Origin: VRUE01 sp963822295
Lineage (GTDB): Bacteria; Actinomycetota; Thermoleophilia; Solirubrobacterales; 70-9
Direction: 5' to 3'
Assembly: GCA_963822295.1 (NCBI GenBank)
Contig: CAWGHD010000002.1
Span: forward strand, 1,426,001-1,490,000
DNA length: 64,000 bases
How positions within the stretch are numbered: position 1 is the stretch's first letter; every line of letters starts with the position of its first letter. This document shows, piece after piece, positions 45,982 to 54,723 of this stretch. Both the position numbers and the translations under genes were made by a program. The notes under the pieces were generated by a model, which saw only the letters and a program-made list of their open reading frames with translations, did no database searches and was not told the DNA's origin.

Positions 45982-47484
45982 ATGGAGGACAAGGGCCTCA
46001 CGGCGAAGAGGGGGGCCGGCCTGGGCAGGTTGATCGCCACGGCGGGCGCAATCGCCATGCTCTGCCTCGGCCTCGCCGTCGCCGCCGGCTCCACGTCGCC
46101 GCCGCACAGCGGCTTCCTCTACGAGTGGGGGGAGACAGGCTCGGGGCCGGGAGAGTTCAGCTTCCCGGTCTCGGTGGCGGCCACCGGCAGCGGCACGGTC
46201 TATGTCGCGGACTCATCGGGCGACCGCATCCAGTATTTCGACCTCGACGGCGCCCTTCTCGGCCAGTGGGGCGGGACGGGAACCGGGCCCGGCCAGTTCG
46301 CGACGCCGGAGGCGGTGGAGGTGGACAACTTCGGCAACGTCTACGTCGCCGACAAGGGCAACTACCGGATCCAGAAATTCACGGGCGACGGGACATGGGT
46401 CGGCCAGTGGGGCAGCGCGGGCTCCGGGCCCGGCCAGTTCGAGGCCCCCGAGGGTCTTGCCACCGACCATGAAGGCAACGTCTACGTCGCCGATGCCGGC
46501 AACGACAGGATCCAGAAGTTCACGTCGAGCGGTGCCTTCGTGACCCAGTGGGGCGGCGCCGGCAAAGGCGCGGGCCAGCTCAGCTCCCCCAGCGGTGTCG
46601 CCGTCGGCCAGGAAGGCAGTGTCTTCGTCGCCGACACCGGCAACGACAGGATCCAGAAGTTCACGACCTCGGGCGCCTTCCTCGCCAAATGGGGCAAGAC
46701 GGGCGAGGACCCGGGCGAGCTCGACTCCCCCCTCGCGCTCGCCGGCGACGCGGCCGGGAGGGTCTACGTCGCCGACACGGGGAACGACCGCATCCAGGTC
46801 TTCGATGACGGCGGCGGGTTCATCGACGAGTGGGGCGTCCACGGCAGGGCCCCCGGCCAACTCGACACGCCGCTCGGCGTCTCTCCACTCGCCGGCAGGA
46901 TCTTCGTCGCCGACGCCGGCAACGACCGCATCCAGGTCTTCGGCCAATTGGCGAAGCCGCAGTTCGGGAAATCGTTCAACGTCGGGGTCGTCAGTGGGTT
47001 CGTCAGCGTTCGCCTGCCGGGCTCGACCGGGTTCACCGCCCTCGGCGCCGACCAGCAGCTCCCGGTCGGCACCGTGCTCGACACCTCCAGGGGCAGGGTG
47101 CGGCTGACCTCCGCAACGGGCCCGAGCGGCGGCACCCAGAGCGCCGATTTCTACTCCGGCGTCTTCAAGGTTCTGCAGCCCAAGGGCGGCAAGCCGGTCA
47201 CGGTGCTGAAGCTCCAGGGCCCCCTCGCCTGCGGGAAATCCAATCGACTCGCGACGGCGTCCAAGAAGAAGGCCCGCGGGCTCTGGGGCAGCGGCAAGGG
47301 CAACTTCCGCTCCGAAGGCCGGCACGGCTCGGCGACGGTGCGGGGCACGATCTGGTGGGCCCAGGACACCTGTGACGGAACGCTCTTCAAAGTCAAGAAA
47401 GGCGTCGTCACGATCAAGGACTTCACCAGCGGCAAATCCCTGAAGCTCACCGCCGGCCAGAAGTATTTGGCGCCCAGCGAGTGA
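45982..47484 (+). CDS. secreted NHL-repeat propeller protein with FecR-like C-terminal domain
   Basis: 500 residues. Signal segment LIATAGAIAMLCLGLAVAAG, then six NHL blades of about 47 residues (YVADSSGDRIQYFDLDGALL, VYVADKGNYRIQKFTGDGTW, VYVADAGNDRIQKFTSSGAF and so on), each with GQWG-GTGPGQF spacing. The last 170 residues form a separate beta-rich domain: RLTSATGPSGGTQSADFYSG, LWGSGKGNFRSEGRHGSATV, RGTIWWAQDTCDGTLFKVKK and LTAGQKYLAPSE, reminiscent of FecR. It is paralogous to the next gene and is probably displayed at the cell surface. Ligand unknown. Confidence 0.85.
   Translation: MEDKGLTAKRGAGLGRLIATAGAIAMLCLGLAVAAGSTSPPHSGFLYEWGETGSGPGEFSFPVSVAATGSGTVYVADSSGDRIQYFDLDGALLGQWGGTGTGPGQFATPEAVEVDNFGNVYVADKGNYRIQKFTGDGTWVGQWGSAGSGPGQFEAPEGLATDHEGNVYVADAGNDRIQKFTSSGAFVTQWGGAGKGAGQLSSPSGVAVGQEGSVFVADTGNDRIQKFTTSGAFLAKWGKTGEDPGELDSPLALAGDAAGRVYVADTGNDRIQVFDDGGGFIDEWGVHGRAPGQLDTPLGVSPLAGRIFVADAGNDRIQVFGQLAKPQFGKSFNVGVVSGFVSVRLPGSTGFTALGADQQLPVGTVLDTSRGRVRLTSATGPSGGTQSADFYSGVFKVLQPKGGKPVTVLKLQGPLACGKSNRLATASKKKARGLWGSGKGNFRSEGRHGSATVRGTIWWAQDTCDGTLFKVKKGVVTIKDFTSGKSLKLTAGQKYLAPSE
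47275..47345. repeat. 71-bp segment identical to 48847-48917 in the paralogous NHL gene
   Basis: The two NHL genes share an exact 71-base stretch within their C-terminal domains, encoding RGLWGSGKGNFRSEGRHG and on to ATVRG. Flanking bases are nearly identical through to the stops, while the propeller halves have diverged much more. This pattern suggests recent duplication of the end domain or gene conversion between the tandem copies. Confidence 0.85.
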
Positions 47485-47518
47485 TGCACGCGGTACCCTC
47501 CTCCGAGAGGGAAGGGCG

Positions 47519-49057
47519 ATGGGTGAGGTGAGGACCATTTCGGCAGGGACGGGGTCGAGGCATTGCCTGGCCGGATTCGCGGCGCTCCTCGTCGCCTGCG
47601 CCCTGGTCGCGGCCGCTGGCGCGCCCGCGGCCGGCGCCGCCACCTTCCTTCAGGAGTGGGGCGGCTTCGGCAGCGGCCCGGGTCAGTTCAAAGGCCCGTT
47701 CGGTGTCGCCGCCGACCCGTCCGGCAACGTCTACGTGGTCGACACAGGAAACGACCGCGTGCAGAAATTCAGCGGAGCCGGAGCCTTCCTGGACGATTGG
47801 GGCAACAGCGGCGGCGAATCGAGCCTCTTCGCGCCTGCCGGAATCGCCGTCGACCCGGCGGGCTTCACCTACGTCGCCGACCGGGGCAACGACAGGATCC
47901 AGAAATTCACCGTCGACGGCGTCTTCGTGACCGAATGGGGCACCACCGGCCAAAACGACCTCCAATTCGTGGAACCCGAGGGGATCGCCGTCGACACGGC
48001 CGGATACGTCTACGTGGCCGACACGGGCAATAACCGTGTGTCCAAATTCACCTCCGACGGAACCTTCTCCCGCGACTGGGGCCAGCCGGGCAACGGCACG
48101 GGCCAGTTCCTCGGCCCGAACGCGATCGCCGTCGATGCGGGCGGCAACGTCTACGTGTCGGATGCCGGCAACCACCGGGTGCAGAAATTCGATTCCATCG
48201 GCGGCTTCCTCGACGAATTCGGCGGCGCCGGCACCGGCCCCGGGCAGTTCGGCTTCCCCACCGGGCTGGCCGTCGACAGCGCCGGCACCGTCTACGTCTC
48301 CGACCACGAAGCCAACCGTGTCCAGGCCTTCGACTCCAGCGGCGGCTTTCTCTCGCACTGGGGATCCGAAGGCACCGGGCCCGGCCAGTTCCACGGTCCG
48401 GTCGGCATTGCGGCCGCGGGCGGCAAGATCTTCGTCGCCGACACGGGCAACAACAGGATCCAGGTCTTCGACCCGGCCTCCCCCGTGATCCTCCCGCCGC
48501 CGGCGCTGCCCGGCCCGCTCCCCGCCCCGGTCTTCGGCAAAACGGTGAACCTCGCCCTCGTCAGCGGCATCGTGAAGATCAAGCTCCCCGGCAGCAAGGT
48601 CTTCGTGCTGCTGAGCGCCGACCAGCAGATCCCGGTCGGCACCGTGATCGACGCCTCCAGGGGCAAGGTGCGCCTGACCTCGGCCAAGGGGCCGGGCGGT
48701 GGGACCCAGAGCGCCGACTTCTACTCCGGCATCTTCAAAGTGCTGCAGCCGAAAGGCGGCAAACCGGTCACGGTGCTGAAGCTGCTGGACCCGCCCGTCT
48801 GCGGGAAAGCCAATCACCTGATGGCGACAGCGTCGAAGAAGAAGGGTCGCGGGCTCTGGGGCAGCGGCAAGGGCAACTTCCGCTCCGAAGGCCGGCACGG
48901 CTCGGCGACGGTGCGGGGGACGATCTGGTGGGCGCAGGACCGCTGTGACGGAACGCTCTTCAAAGTCAAAAAAGGCGTCGTCACGATCAAAGACTTCACC
49001 AGCGGCAAAACCCTGAAGCTCACCGCCGGCCAGAAGTACCTGGCGCCCAGCGACTGA
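47519..49057 (+). CDS. secreted NHL-repeat propeller protein with FecR-like C-terminal domain (paralog)
   Basis: 512 residues. Signal sequence GFAALLVACALVAAAGAPAAGA, then six NHL blades (VYVVDTGNDRVQKFSGAGAF, TYVADRGNDRIQKFTVDGVF, YVADTGNNRVSKFTSDGTF and so on). A Pro-rich hinge (ILPPPALPGPLPAPVFGKT) leads to the same C-terminal domain as the preceding gene, including LWGSGKGNFRSEGRHGSATV and DRCDGTLFKVKKGVVTIKDF. Start ATG 47519 follows GAAGGG. Its stop overlaps the ATG of the CHASE2-cyclase gene (TGATG), so synthesis of the two is coupled. This suggests, but does not show, that the propeller feeds the sensor. Confidence 0.86.
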   Translation: MGEVRTISAGTGSRHCLAGFAALLVACALVAAAGAPAAGAATFLQEWGGFGSGPGQFKGPFGVAADPSGNVYVVDTGNDRVQKFSGAGAFLDDWGNSGGESSLFAPAGIAVDPAGFTYVADRGNDRIQKFTVDGVFVTEWGTTGQNDLQFVEPEGIAVDTAGYVYVADTGNNRVSKFTSDGTFSRDWGQPGNGTGQFLGPNAIAVDAGGNVYVSDAGNHRVQKFDSIGGFLDEFGGAGTGPGQFGFPTGLAVDSAGTVYVSDHEANRVQAFDSSGGFLSHWGSEGTGPGQFHGPVGIAAAGGKIFVADTGNNRIQVFDPASPVILPPPALPGPLPAPVFGKTVNLALVSGIVKIKLPGSKVFVLLSADQQIPVGTVIDASRGKVRLTSAKGPGGGTQSADFYSGIFKVLQPKGGKPVTVLKLLDPPVCGKANHLMATASKKKGRGLWGSGKGNFRSEGRHGSATVRGTIWWAQDRCDGTLFKVKKGVVTIKDFTSGKTLKLTAGQKYLAPSD

Positions 49058-50805
49058 TGCGCTCGCGCCAGGTGCGGCGCGCCCGTCTGATCGGCCTGCT
49101 TTCCGTCGCCCTGATCTCCGCGGGCCTCGGCGTCCTCGCCTACGCGACCGACGCCCTGCGCTCGCTCGAGCTGAGCACGGTCGACACGCGCTTCTCGATC
49201 CGCGGGACCCAGGAGCGGCCCGACGACCTCGTTGTGATCCGGATCGACGACGTCACCTTCAACGCCCTCGACGAGCAGTGGCCGTTCCCCCGCAGCCTCC
49301 ACGCGAGGCTGATCGACAGGCTGCGCGAAGGAGGCGCGCGGGCGATCGCCTACGACGTCCAGTTCACCGAGCCGACGGTCCCGCGCGAGGACAACGCCCT
49401 GATCCGGGCGGTCGAACGCGCCGACGGCGTCGTCCTCGCGGCCACCGAAGTCAACGAGCGCGGCGAAAGCGGCGTCTTCGGCGGCGAAGCCGTCGTCAGG
49501 CAGATCGGCGCGCGGGCCGGCAACGCCGTCATGCAGGCCGACTCCGACGGCGTGCTGCGGCGCTTCCCGGTTTCCTTCGACGGGCTGGTCGGCTTCGCCG
49601 TCGCCACGGTCGAGGAGTCGACGGGCGAGGAGGTGGACCGCGGCGAGGCCGAAGACGGCGAGGCCTACATCCACTACCGCGGACCGCCCGGCACGATCCG
49701 GTCCCACTCGTTCTCGAAGGTGCTCCAGGGCAAGGTGCCCGCCGGCGCCGTCCGCGACAAGATCGTCGTCGTCGGCGCCTCGGCGCCCTCGCTGCAGGAC
49801 TTCCACGCGACGCCGGTCGGCGGCGGCCACGAAATGGCCGGCGTCGAGGTACAGGCGAACGCGATCTGGACCGTCCAGCACGTCTTCCCCCTGCAGGCTG
49901 CGCCCGGCGCCCTCAACGTCGCCCTGATCCTGCTCTTCGGGATGCTCGCTCCCGCCGCCCAGCTGCGGCTGCGCCCGCTCGTCGCCTTCGCGGTCGCGGT
50001 CCTCGTCGGCCTGCTCTTCGCGATCTGCGCCCAGATCGCCTTCGAGGAGGGCCTGGTCGTCTCCGTCGCCTACCCGCTCGGCGCGCTGGCGCTCTCCGCC
50101 GTCGGCGCTCTCGTTGTGACGACGCTGATCACCGCCTACGAGCGCCAGAAAGTGCGGGACACCTTCGCCCGCTTCGTCCCCGAGTCCGTGGTCAGCGACG
50201 TCCTCGACCGCACCGACGACGACCTGCGGCTCGGCGGCGTGCGCCGCGACGGCACGGTGATGTTCAGCGACCTGCGCGGCTTCACCTCGGTCGCCGAGTC
50301 GCTCTCGCCGGACCAGGTGATCGACGTCCTCAACCACTACCTCTCGGAGATGAGCGACGCGATCATGGATCACGGCGGCACGCTCGTCGCCTACATGGGC
50401 GACGGGATCATGGCCGTCTTCGGCGCCCCGATCGAGCAGGGCGACCACGCGGAGCGCGCCGTCGCCGCGGCCCGGGAGATGCTCACCGTGCGGCTCGACC
50501 GCTTCAACGAGTGGATCCGCTCCGAGGGGATCGCCGAGCAGGGCTTCCAGATGGGGATCGGCCTCAACAGCGGCAGCGTCATGTCCGGGCAGGTCGGCTC
50601 CGAGCGCCGGATCGAGTACACGGCGGTCGGCGACACGACCAACACCGCGGCGCGGCTCGAGGGGATGACCAAGGGGACCCCCCACCACGTCTTCATCGCC
50701 GAATCGACCCGCGCCGGGCTGGCCGACGCCGGCGGGCTGGTCTTCGTCGACGAGTTCCCGGTGCGCGGGCGAAGCGCCGGGATCAAGGTCTGGACGCTGG
50801 GATAG
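49057..50805 (+). CDS. CHASE2-domain class III nucleotide cyclase
   Basis: 582 residues from ATG 49057. One N-terminal membrane helix, an extracytoplasmic CHASE2 sensor of about 260 residues (VDTRFSIRGTQERPDDLVVI, AYDVQFTEPTVPREDN, IVVVGASAPSLQDFHATPVG), three more helices (about residues 288-370), then a class III catalytic domain. Metal Asp residues are in VMFSDLRGFTSVAESL and YMGDGIMAVFGAP; transition-state residues are in YTAVGDTTNTAARLE. The adenine-selecting Lys normally four residues before the second metal Asp is Ala (LVAYMGD), while Thr at the other base-contact site is kept. It should make cAMP or cGMP on an outside signal. Confidence 0.9.
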   Translation: MRSRQVRRARLIGLLSVALISAGLGVLAYATDALRSLELSTVDTRFSIRGTQERPDDLVVIRIDDVTFNALDEQWPFPRSLHARLIDRLREGGARAIAYDVQFTEPTVPREDNALIRAVERADGVVLAATEVNERGESGVFGGEAVVRQIGARAGNAVMQADSDGVLRRFPVSFDGLVGFAVATVEESTGEEVDRGEAEDGEAYIHYRGPPGTIRSHSFSKVLQGKVPAGAVRDKIVVVGASAPSLQDFHATPVGGGHEMAGVEVQANAIWTVQHVFPLQAAPGALNVALILLFGMLAPAAQLRLRPLVAFAVAVLVGLLFAICAQIAFEEGLVVSVAYPLGALALSAVGALVVTTLITAYERQKVRDTFARFVPESVVSDVLDRTDDDLRLGGVRRDGTVMFSDLRGFTSVAESLSPDQVIDVLNHYLSEMSDAIMDHGGTLVAYMGDGIMAVFGAPIEQGDHAERAVAAAREMLTVRLDRFNEWIRSEGIAEQGFQMGIGLNSGSVMSGQVGSERRIEYTAVGDTTNTAARLEGMTKGTPHHVFIAESTRAGLADAGGLVFVDEFPVRGRSAGIKVWTLG

Positions 50806-50839
50806 GGGCGATGCCGCCGCCAATCGATATGTTCGCGGC

Positions 50840-52507
50840 GTGATGGAAGGGGTGGCGGGGAGGATCGCGACGACGCTGCGGGCACTCGCGGTGGATTTCG
50901 GCAATCGCGACCTCGGCCTGCTCGGCATCGCCCGGGTGGGGATCTCCTACGCGAGCTGGTGCCTGGCGATCGCGCTCGGCGTCTACGGCTTCGAGTTCGG
51001 GGGCGCGGTGGCGGTCGGCGTGGTCGCCCTCGTCCGCCTCATGCCCGGCGCGCTCGCCTCGCCCTTCGCCGGGCTCCTGGGCGACCGCTTCCCGCGCCGC
51101 AACGTCCTGATCGGCAGCGGAATCGCGGTCACCGTGGTGCTCGCCGCGACCAGCGGCGCGGCGGCGATCGACAGCGAGCCCTGGCTCGTCGCGATCCTCG
51201 CCGGCGTCTTCACGGTCGCCGTCAGCGGCTACGTCCCGGCCGAGTCGGCGCTGCTGCCGGCGCTCGCGCGCAGCCCGCAGGAGCTCTCCGCCGCCAACGT
51301 CACCCACAGCGCGATGGACAACGCGGGCTTCCTCGGCGCCGCCCTGACCAGCGGCATCCTGCTCCACTCGGCCGGGCCCGCCACCGTCTTCGGCGTCGGC
51401 GCCGCTGTCGCCCTGATCACGACCGTGGGCCTGACCCTGATCGAGCGCGACGAGCGGCCCAGCTACGTCGCCGAAGGCGAGCTCTCCGGCCTCCTGCACC
51501 AGTCGGTGCTCGGCTTCCGCACCCTGTTCGCCGACCCGGGGCTGCGCCTGCTCGGGGCGCTGCTCGTCGTCGTCGTCTTCTTCGAGGGCACGGCCGAGGT
51601 CCTGGTCGTGATCCTCGCCCTCGACCTGCTCCACCTCGACCACGGCAGCGTCGGCTACCTCAACGCCGCCTGGGGAATAGGCGCGCTGCTGGGCGGCGCC
51701 ACGCTCTCGGCGATGCTCGGCCGCGGCCGCCTCGCGATCGGGCTCGCGGTCGGCAGCGGGATCGTCGCGGTGGCGACGGCACTCCCGGCGCTCCTGACCA
51801 CCGCCGTCGCCGCCTACGTCGGCTGGCTGGTGATCGGGCTCGGCTACACGGTCGCCGAGGTCGCCGCCAAGACCCTGCTGCAGCGGCTCGGCTCCGACGA
51901 GACCCTGGGCCGGGTGATCGGCTCGCTCGAGTCGGCGCGGCTGGCGGCGATGGCCCTCGGCTCGATCAGCGCCTCGCTCTTCTTCGAGCTGCTCGGGATC
52001 GAGGGAGCGCTTCTCCTGCTGGCGGCCCTGCTGCCGATCATCGTCGCCCTCAACTGGGCGCGGCTGCGCGCCTTCGAGGTCGGCGCGCCGGTCGCCGAGG
52101 AGCAGTTCCAGCTTCTGCGCGGCAACTCGATCTTCTCGCCGCTGCCGGTGGCGACCCTGGAGCGGATCAGCCACGACCTCGTGCCGGTGACCGCGGGCCT
52201 CGGCGAAGAGGTGATCACCCAGGGCGACGCCGGCGACCGCTTCTACGTGATCGAGGAGGGCGAGGTCGAGGTCTTCGAAGACGGGGTCTTCAAGCGGACC
52301 GAGGGCCCGGGGGAATCATTCGGCGAGATAGCCCTGCTCCGCGACGTGCCGCGCACGGCCACGGTCCGGGCCAAGGTCGGCTCCCGGCTCCTGGCGCTCG
52401 AGCGCGACCAGTTCATCACCGCCGTCACCGGGCACCAGCGCAGCCAGCAGGTCGCTCACACGGTGGTCGACTCGCGCTGGGACAAGCCGGACACGCCCGT
52501 CCCCTGA
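50840..52507 (+). CDS. MFS-type membrane protein fused to a C-terminal cyclic-nucleotide-binding domain
   Basis: 555 residues. Residues 1-415 form about twelve helices of an MFS exporter (FAGLLGDRFPRRNVLIGSGI is motif A, VPAESALLPALARSPQELSA). Residues about 420-545 form a cNMP-binding domain: EEVITQGDAGDRFYVIEEGE for the beta barrel, and the phosphate cassette ESFGEIALLRDVPRTATVRA with the conserved Glu and Arg that contact the cyclic nucleotide. A short C-terminal helix follows. Thr after Arg (RTATV) is compatible with cGMP or cAMP. It lies 34 bp after the cyclase gene, so the cyclase product probably gates or modifies this protein. Confidence 0.9.
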   Translation: MMEGVAGRIATTLRALAVDFGNRDLGLLGIARVGISYASWCLAIALGVYGFEFGGAVAVGVVALVRLMPGALASPFAGLLGDRFPRRNVLIGSGIAVTVVLAATSGAAAIDSEPWLVAILAGVFTVAVSGYVPAESALLPALARSPQELSAANVTHSAMDNAGFLGAALTSGILLHSAGPATVFGVGAAVALITTVGLTLIERDERPSYVAEGELSGLLHQSVLGFRTLFADPGLRLLGALLVVVVFFEGTAEVLVVILALDLLHLDHGSVGYLNAAWGIGALLGGATLSAMLGRGRLAIGLAVGSGIVAVATALPALLTTAVAAYVGWLVIGLGYTVAEVAAKTLLQRLGSDETLGRVIGSLESARLAAMALGSISASLFFELLGIEGALLLLAALLPIIVALNWARLRAFEVGAPVAEEQFQLLRGNSIFSPLPVATLERISHDLVPVTAGLGEEVITQGDAGDRFYVIEEGEVEVFEDGVFKRTEGPGESFGEIALLRDVPRTATVRAKVGSRLLALERDQFITAVTGHQRSQQVAHTVVDSRWDKPDTPVP

Positions 52508-52517
52508 GCGCGCGGGG

Positions 52518-52964
52518 CTATTCCGTGTCGACGACTTCGACGGTGCCGCGCATGTCGGGATGGATCTCGCAGAAGTACGTGTAGGTCCCGGCCTTCTTGA
52601 AGCTCTCCGACTTGAGCTTGCCTTCCTCCAGGGTCTCGGTGTCGAAGCTGCCGTCGTCCGCGGTCGCGGTGTGCGGCGCGGCGTCCATGTTCTGCCAGGT
52701 CACCTTGCCGCCGGTCTCGACCCGAACCGGGTCGGGCTCGTAGAGAAAGTTGACGATCTCGACTTTCGCCGAGCGTTCCAGATCGCCCTTCGGCGCCGGC
52801 TCCGGCGCAGCTTCGGTTTCGGCCGGAGAGGATTCGTCTTCCGGATTGGGCGCCGTCGCCACCGGCTCCGTCTCGGTGACCGTGGTGTCCTCGTCGTCGC
52901 CGCAGGAGGCGAGCGCAAGCGCGATCAGGACCAGGGCAGGGACCAGCAACACCTTCATCTTCAT
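52518..52964 (-). CDS. cupredoxin lipoprotein
   Basis: 148 residues. Lipoprotein signal VLLVPALVLIALALASC, a Glu/Pro/Thr-rich spacer of about 40 residues, then a plastocyanin-like domain beginning VEIVNFLYEPDPVRVETGGK. Copper ligands: His in DAAPHTATADDG, and Cys, His and Met in YTYFCEIHPDMRGT. Extracytoplasmic electron carrier or copper-binding protein. It is similar to the shorter cupredoxin at 26426-26809 but differs in anchoring. Ten bases separate it from the end of the convergent MFS-CNBD gene. Confidence 0.88.
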   Translation of the reverse strand: MKMKVLLVPALVLIALALASCGDDEDTTVTETEPVATAPNPEDESSPAETEAAPEPAPKGDLERSAKVEIVNFLYEPDPVRVETGGKVTWQNMDAAPHTATADDGSFDTETLEEGKLKSESFKKAGTYTYFCEIHPDMRGTVEVVDTE

Positions 52965-53008
52965 GCCTGCACGCTACCCGCTTCCAGGCGCCTCAATCCC
53001 TGCTCCGG

Positions 53009-54031
53009 TCACTCGATCATGTCTAGCACGCGGCGCTCGATCCCGAGCCGCTGCTTCTGCGTCAGCCTGCCCCTGCCGTAGCTGTGGGGCAGCTCGATCG
53101 TGGTGCCGTTGCGGAAGCGGTCGAGCACCTTGGGGTCGATGTAGGAGCTGCGGCAGACCGCGGGCGTGTTGCCGAGCCTCTCGGCGACACGCTTGACGGC
53201 CGCACGGATCGCGCTCTCCCCGCCGCCCTTCGAGCTCGGCGGGCCCTCACGGGCGAGTTCGACCGCCGCCAGCACGGTGCCGTGCCAGGTGCGGAAGTCC
53301 TTGGCCGAGAACCGGTCCCCGATCTTCTCCTGGATGTACTCGTTGACGTCGTCGGAGCGGACGTCGCGCCAGGCCCCCTTCTCGCGAAAGGCGAGCAGGT
53401 CGTCGGGGCCGCTGCGACGCCGGCGCATCGCCTCGATCGCCCTGCGCACCGGCGTGTCGCGGATCGACTGGACGCGGCGCTGGCCGCTCTTGGCGGGGAA
53501 GTCGAAGACGACCTCGTCGCCCTCGATCGTGACGTGCTCGCGGAGGACCGTGGCGACCCCGTAGCTCTCGTTTGTCTCCGCGTACTCCTCGCCCCCGATC
53601 CGGAAGAAGCCGAGGTCGAGCAGGCGCACGGCGCAGGCGAGGGCTCGCTCGCGCGGCATCCCGTCGAGCTTCAGGTCCCTCGCCGCGGCGCGGCGCAGAC
53701 GCGGCAGGGCGTCGGCGAACTCGCGCATTTCCTCGTACTTGCGGGCCGCCGCCCGGCGCTGCCAGCGGTCGTGGTAGAGGTACTGCTTGCGGCCGGCGGC
53801 GTCGACCCCGGTCGCCTGGATGTGGCCCAGGGGGTCGAGGCAGACCCAGACGTCCTTCCAGGCCGGAGGGATCGCCAGCCCCCGGATCCGTTCCAGGGTC
53901 TCCTCGTCGTCGATCGCCTCTCCCCCGGCGTCCACGAAGGAGAAACCGCGCCCGCGCCGGCGCCGGCTGATGCCGGTGCCCGAGCAGTCGGAGCGCCTGA
54001 GACGGCCACGCGATGAGGAGGGTTGTTTCAC
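53009..54031 (-). CDS. type IB DNA topoisomerase
   Basis: 340 residues from GTG 54031. N-terminal beta domain (GRGFSFVDAGGEAIDD, IPPAWKDVWVCLDPLGHIQA) and the catalytic core with FFRIGGEEYAETNESYG (Arg), SGQRRVQSIRDTPVRRAIEA, SAKDFRTWHGTVLAAVELAR (Lys/Arg/His), and the nucleophile Tyr in TPAVCRSSYIDPKVLDRF. It relaxes supercoils by 3'-phosphotyrosine exchange without ATP. Length matches the bacterial poxvirus-like class. It is divergent from the DUF4235 gene, 43 bp apart. Confidence 0.92.
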   Translation of the reverse strand: MKQPSSSRGRLRRSDCSGTGISRRRRGRGFSFVDAGGEAIDDEETLERIRGLAIPPAWKDVWVCLDPLGHIQATGVDAAGRKQYLYHDRWQRRAAARKYEEMREFADALPRLRRAAARDLKLDGMPRERALACAVRLLDLGFFRIGGEEYAETNESYGVATVLREHVTIEGDEVVFDFPAKSGQRRVQSIRDTPVRRAIEAMRRRRSGPDDLLAFREKGAWRDVRSDDVNEYIQEKIGDRFSAKDFRTWHGTVLAAVELAREGPPSSKGGGESAIRAAVKRVAERLGNTPAVCRSSYIDPKVLDRFRNGTTIELPHSYGRGRLTQKQRLGIERRVLDMIE

Positions 54032-54074
54032 GCCAACCCGTTTACCCGTCCTTACCGGGGGTAAGTCGCGGGTG

Positions 54075-54350
54075 ATGAAGTTCGCATTCGCCCCGATCGG
54101 GATTCTGGCCGGCCTGGCTGCCGGATTCGCGGCTCAGAAAGCCTTCGACCAGGTCTGGTCGATGATCGACGACCAGGACCCGCCGGAGCCCGACAACCGC
54201 AACATCTCCTATCCGAAGCTGATCGCCGCGCTGGCGCTCCAGGGCGCCCTGTTCCGCGTCGTCAAAGGGCTCGTCGACCACGGCACCCGCGCCGGGTTCG
54301 AGCGCATGTCCGGCGCCTGGCCCGGCGACGACGGGCTGGAGGAAGGGTAG
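54075..54350 (+). CDS. DUF4235 membrane protein
   Basis: 91 residues from ATG 54075 (GTG 54072 in the same frame is possible). An N-terminal helix (FAFAPIGILAGLAAGFAAQK), a loop with DQVWSMIDDQDPPEPDNRNI, a second helix (IAALALQGALFRVVKGLVDH) and an acidic tail match DUF4235. The function is unknown; members are small actinobacterial membrane proteins often near stress genes. A CsbD gene follows 81 bp downstream. Confidence 0.82.
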   Translation: MKFAFAPIGILAGLAAGFAAQKAFDQVWSMIDDQDPPEPDNRNISYPKLIAALALQGALFRVVKGLVDHGTRAGFERMSGAWPGDDGLEEG

Positions 54351-54431
54351 GCCGTAGCACCGCCCTGCCGTTTTCCCACCCCGCACCTGGGTACTGCGGG
54401 CCTGACAGCGAAAACGGACGAAAGGAAAACG

Positions 54432-54620
54432 ATGAGCATCATCGACAAGCTCACAGGCAAGGCGAAGCAGGCCGCCGGCGACATCACGGACGACGGCTCG
54501 CTCCGCCGCGAGGGCAAGGACGAGGAGCGCAAGGGAGAGAAGAAGGAGGAGCTCAACCACGCCGAGGAGAAGGCCGACCGCAAGGCCGAGGAGGTCGCGG
54601 ACCTCGAGCGCAAAACCTGA
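54432..54620 (+). CDS. CsbD-family stress protein
   Basis: 62 residues, highly charged, beginning MSIIDKLTGKAKQAAGDITD and followed by DDGSLRREGKDEERKGEKKE, the CsbD pattern of an initial helix and Lys/Glu-rich hydrophilic body. A clear GAAAGGAAAAC site precedes ATG 54432. CsbD proteins accumulate under general stress; their biochemical role is not known. It is placed between two membrane-protein genes on the same strand. Confidence 0.87.
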   Translation: MSIIDKLTGKAKQAAGDITDDGSLRREGKDEERKGEKKEELNHAEEKADRKAEEVADLERKT

Positions 54621-54723
54621 CGTAGGGCCGCCCCTTTACTCGATCGCCTGGGATCGACCCCCGGCAACCGGGCGCGCGGCGGCACCCCGCATAAGCGCTC
54701 GGCGAAACGGGTAATCCGGCTCG

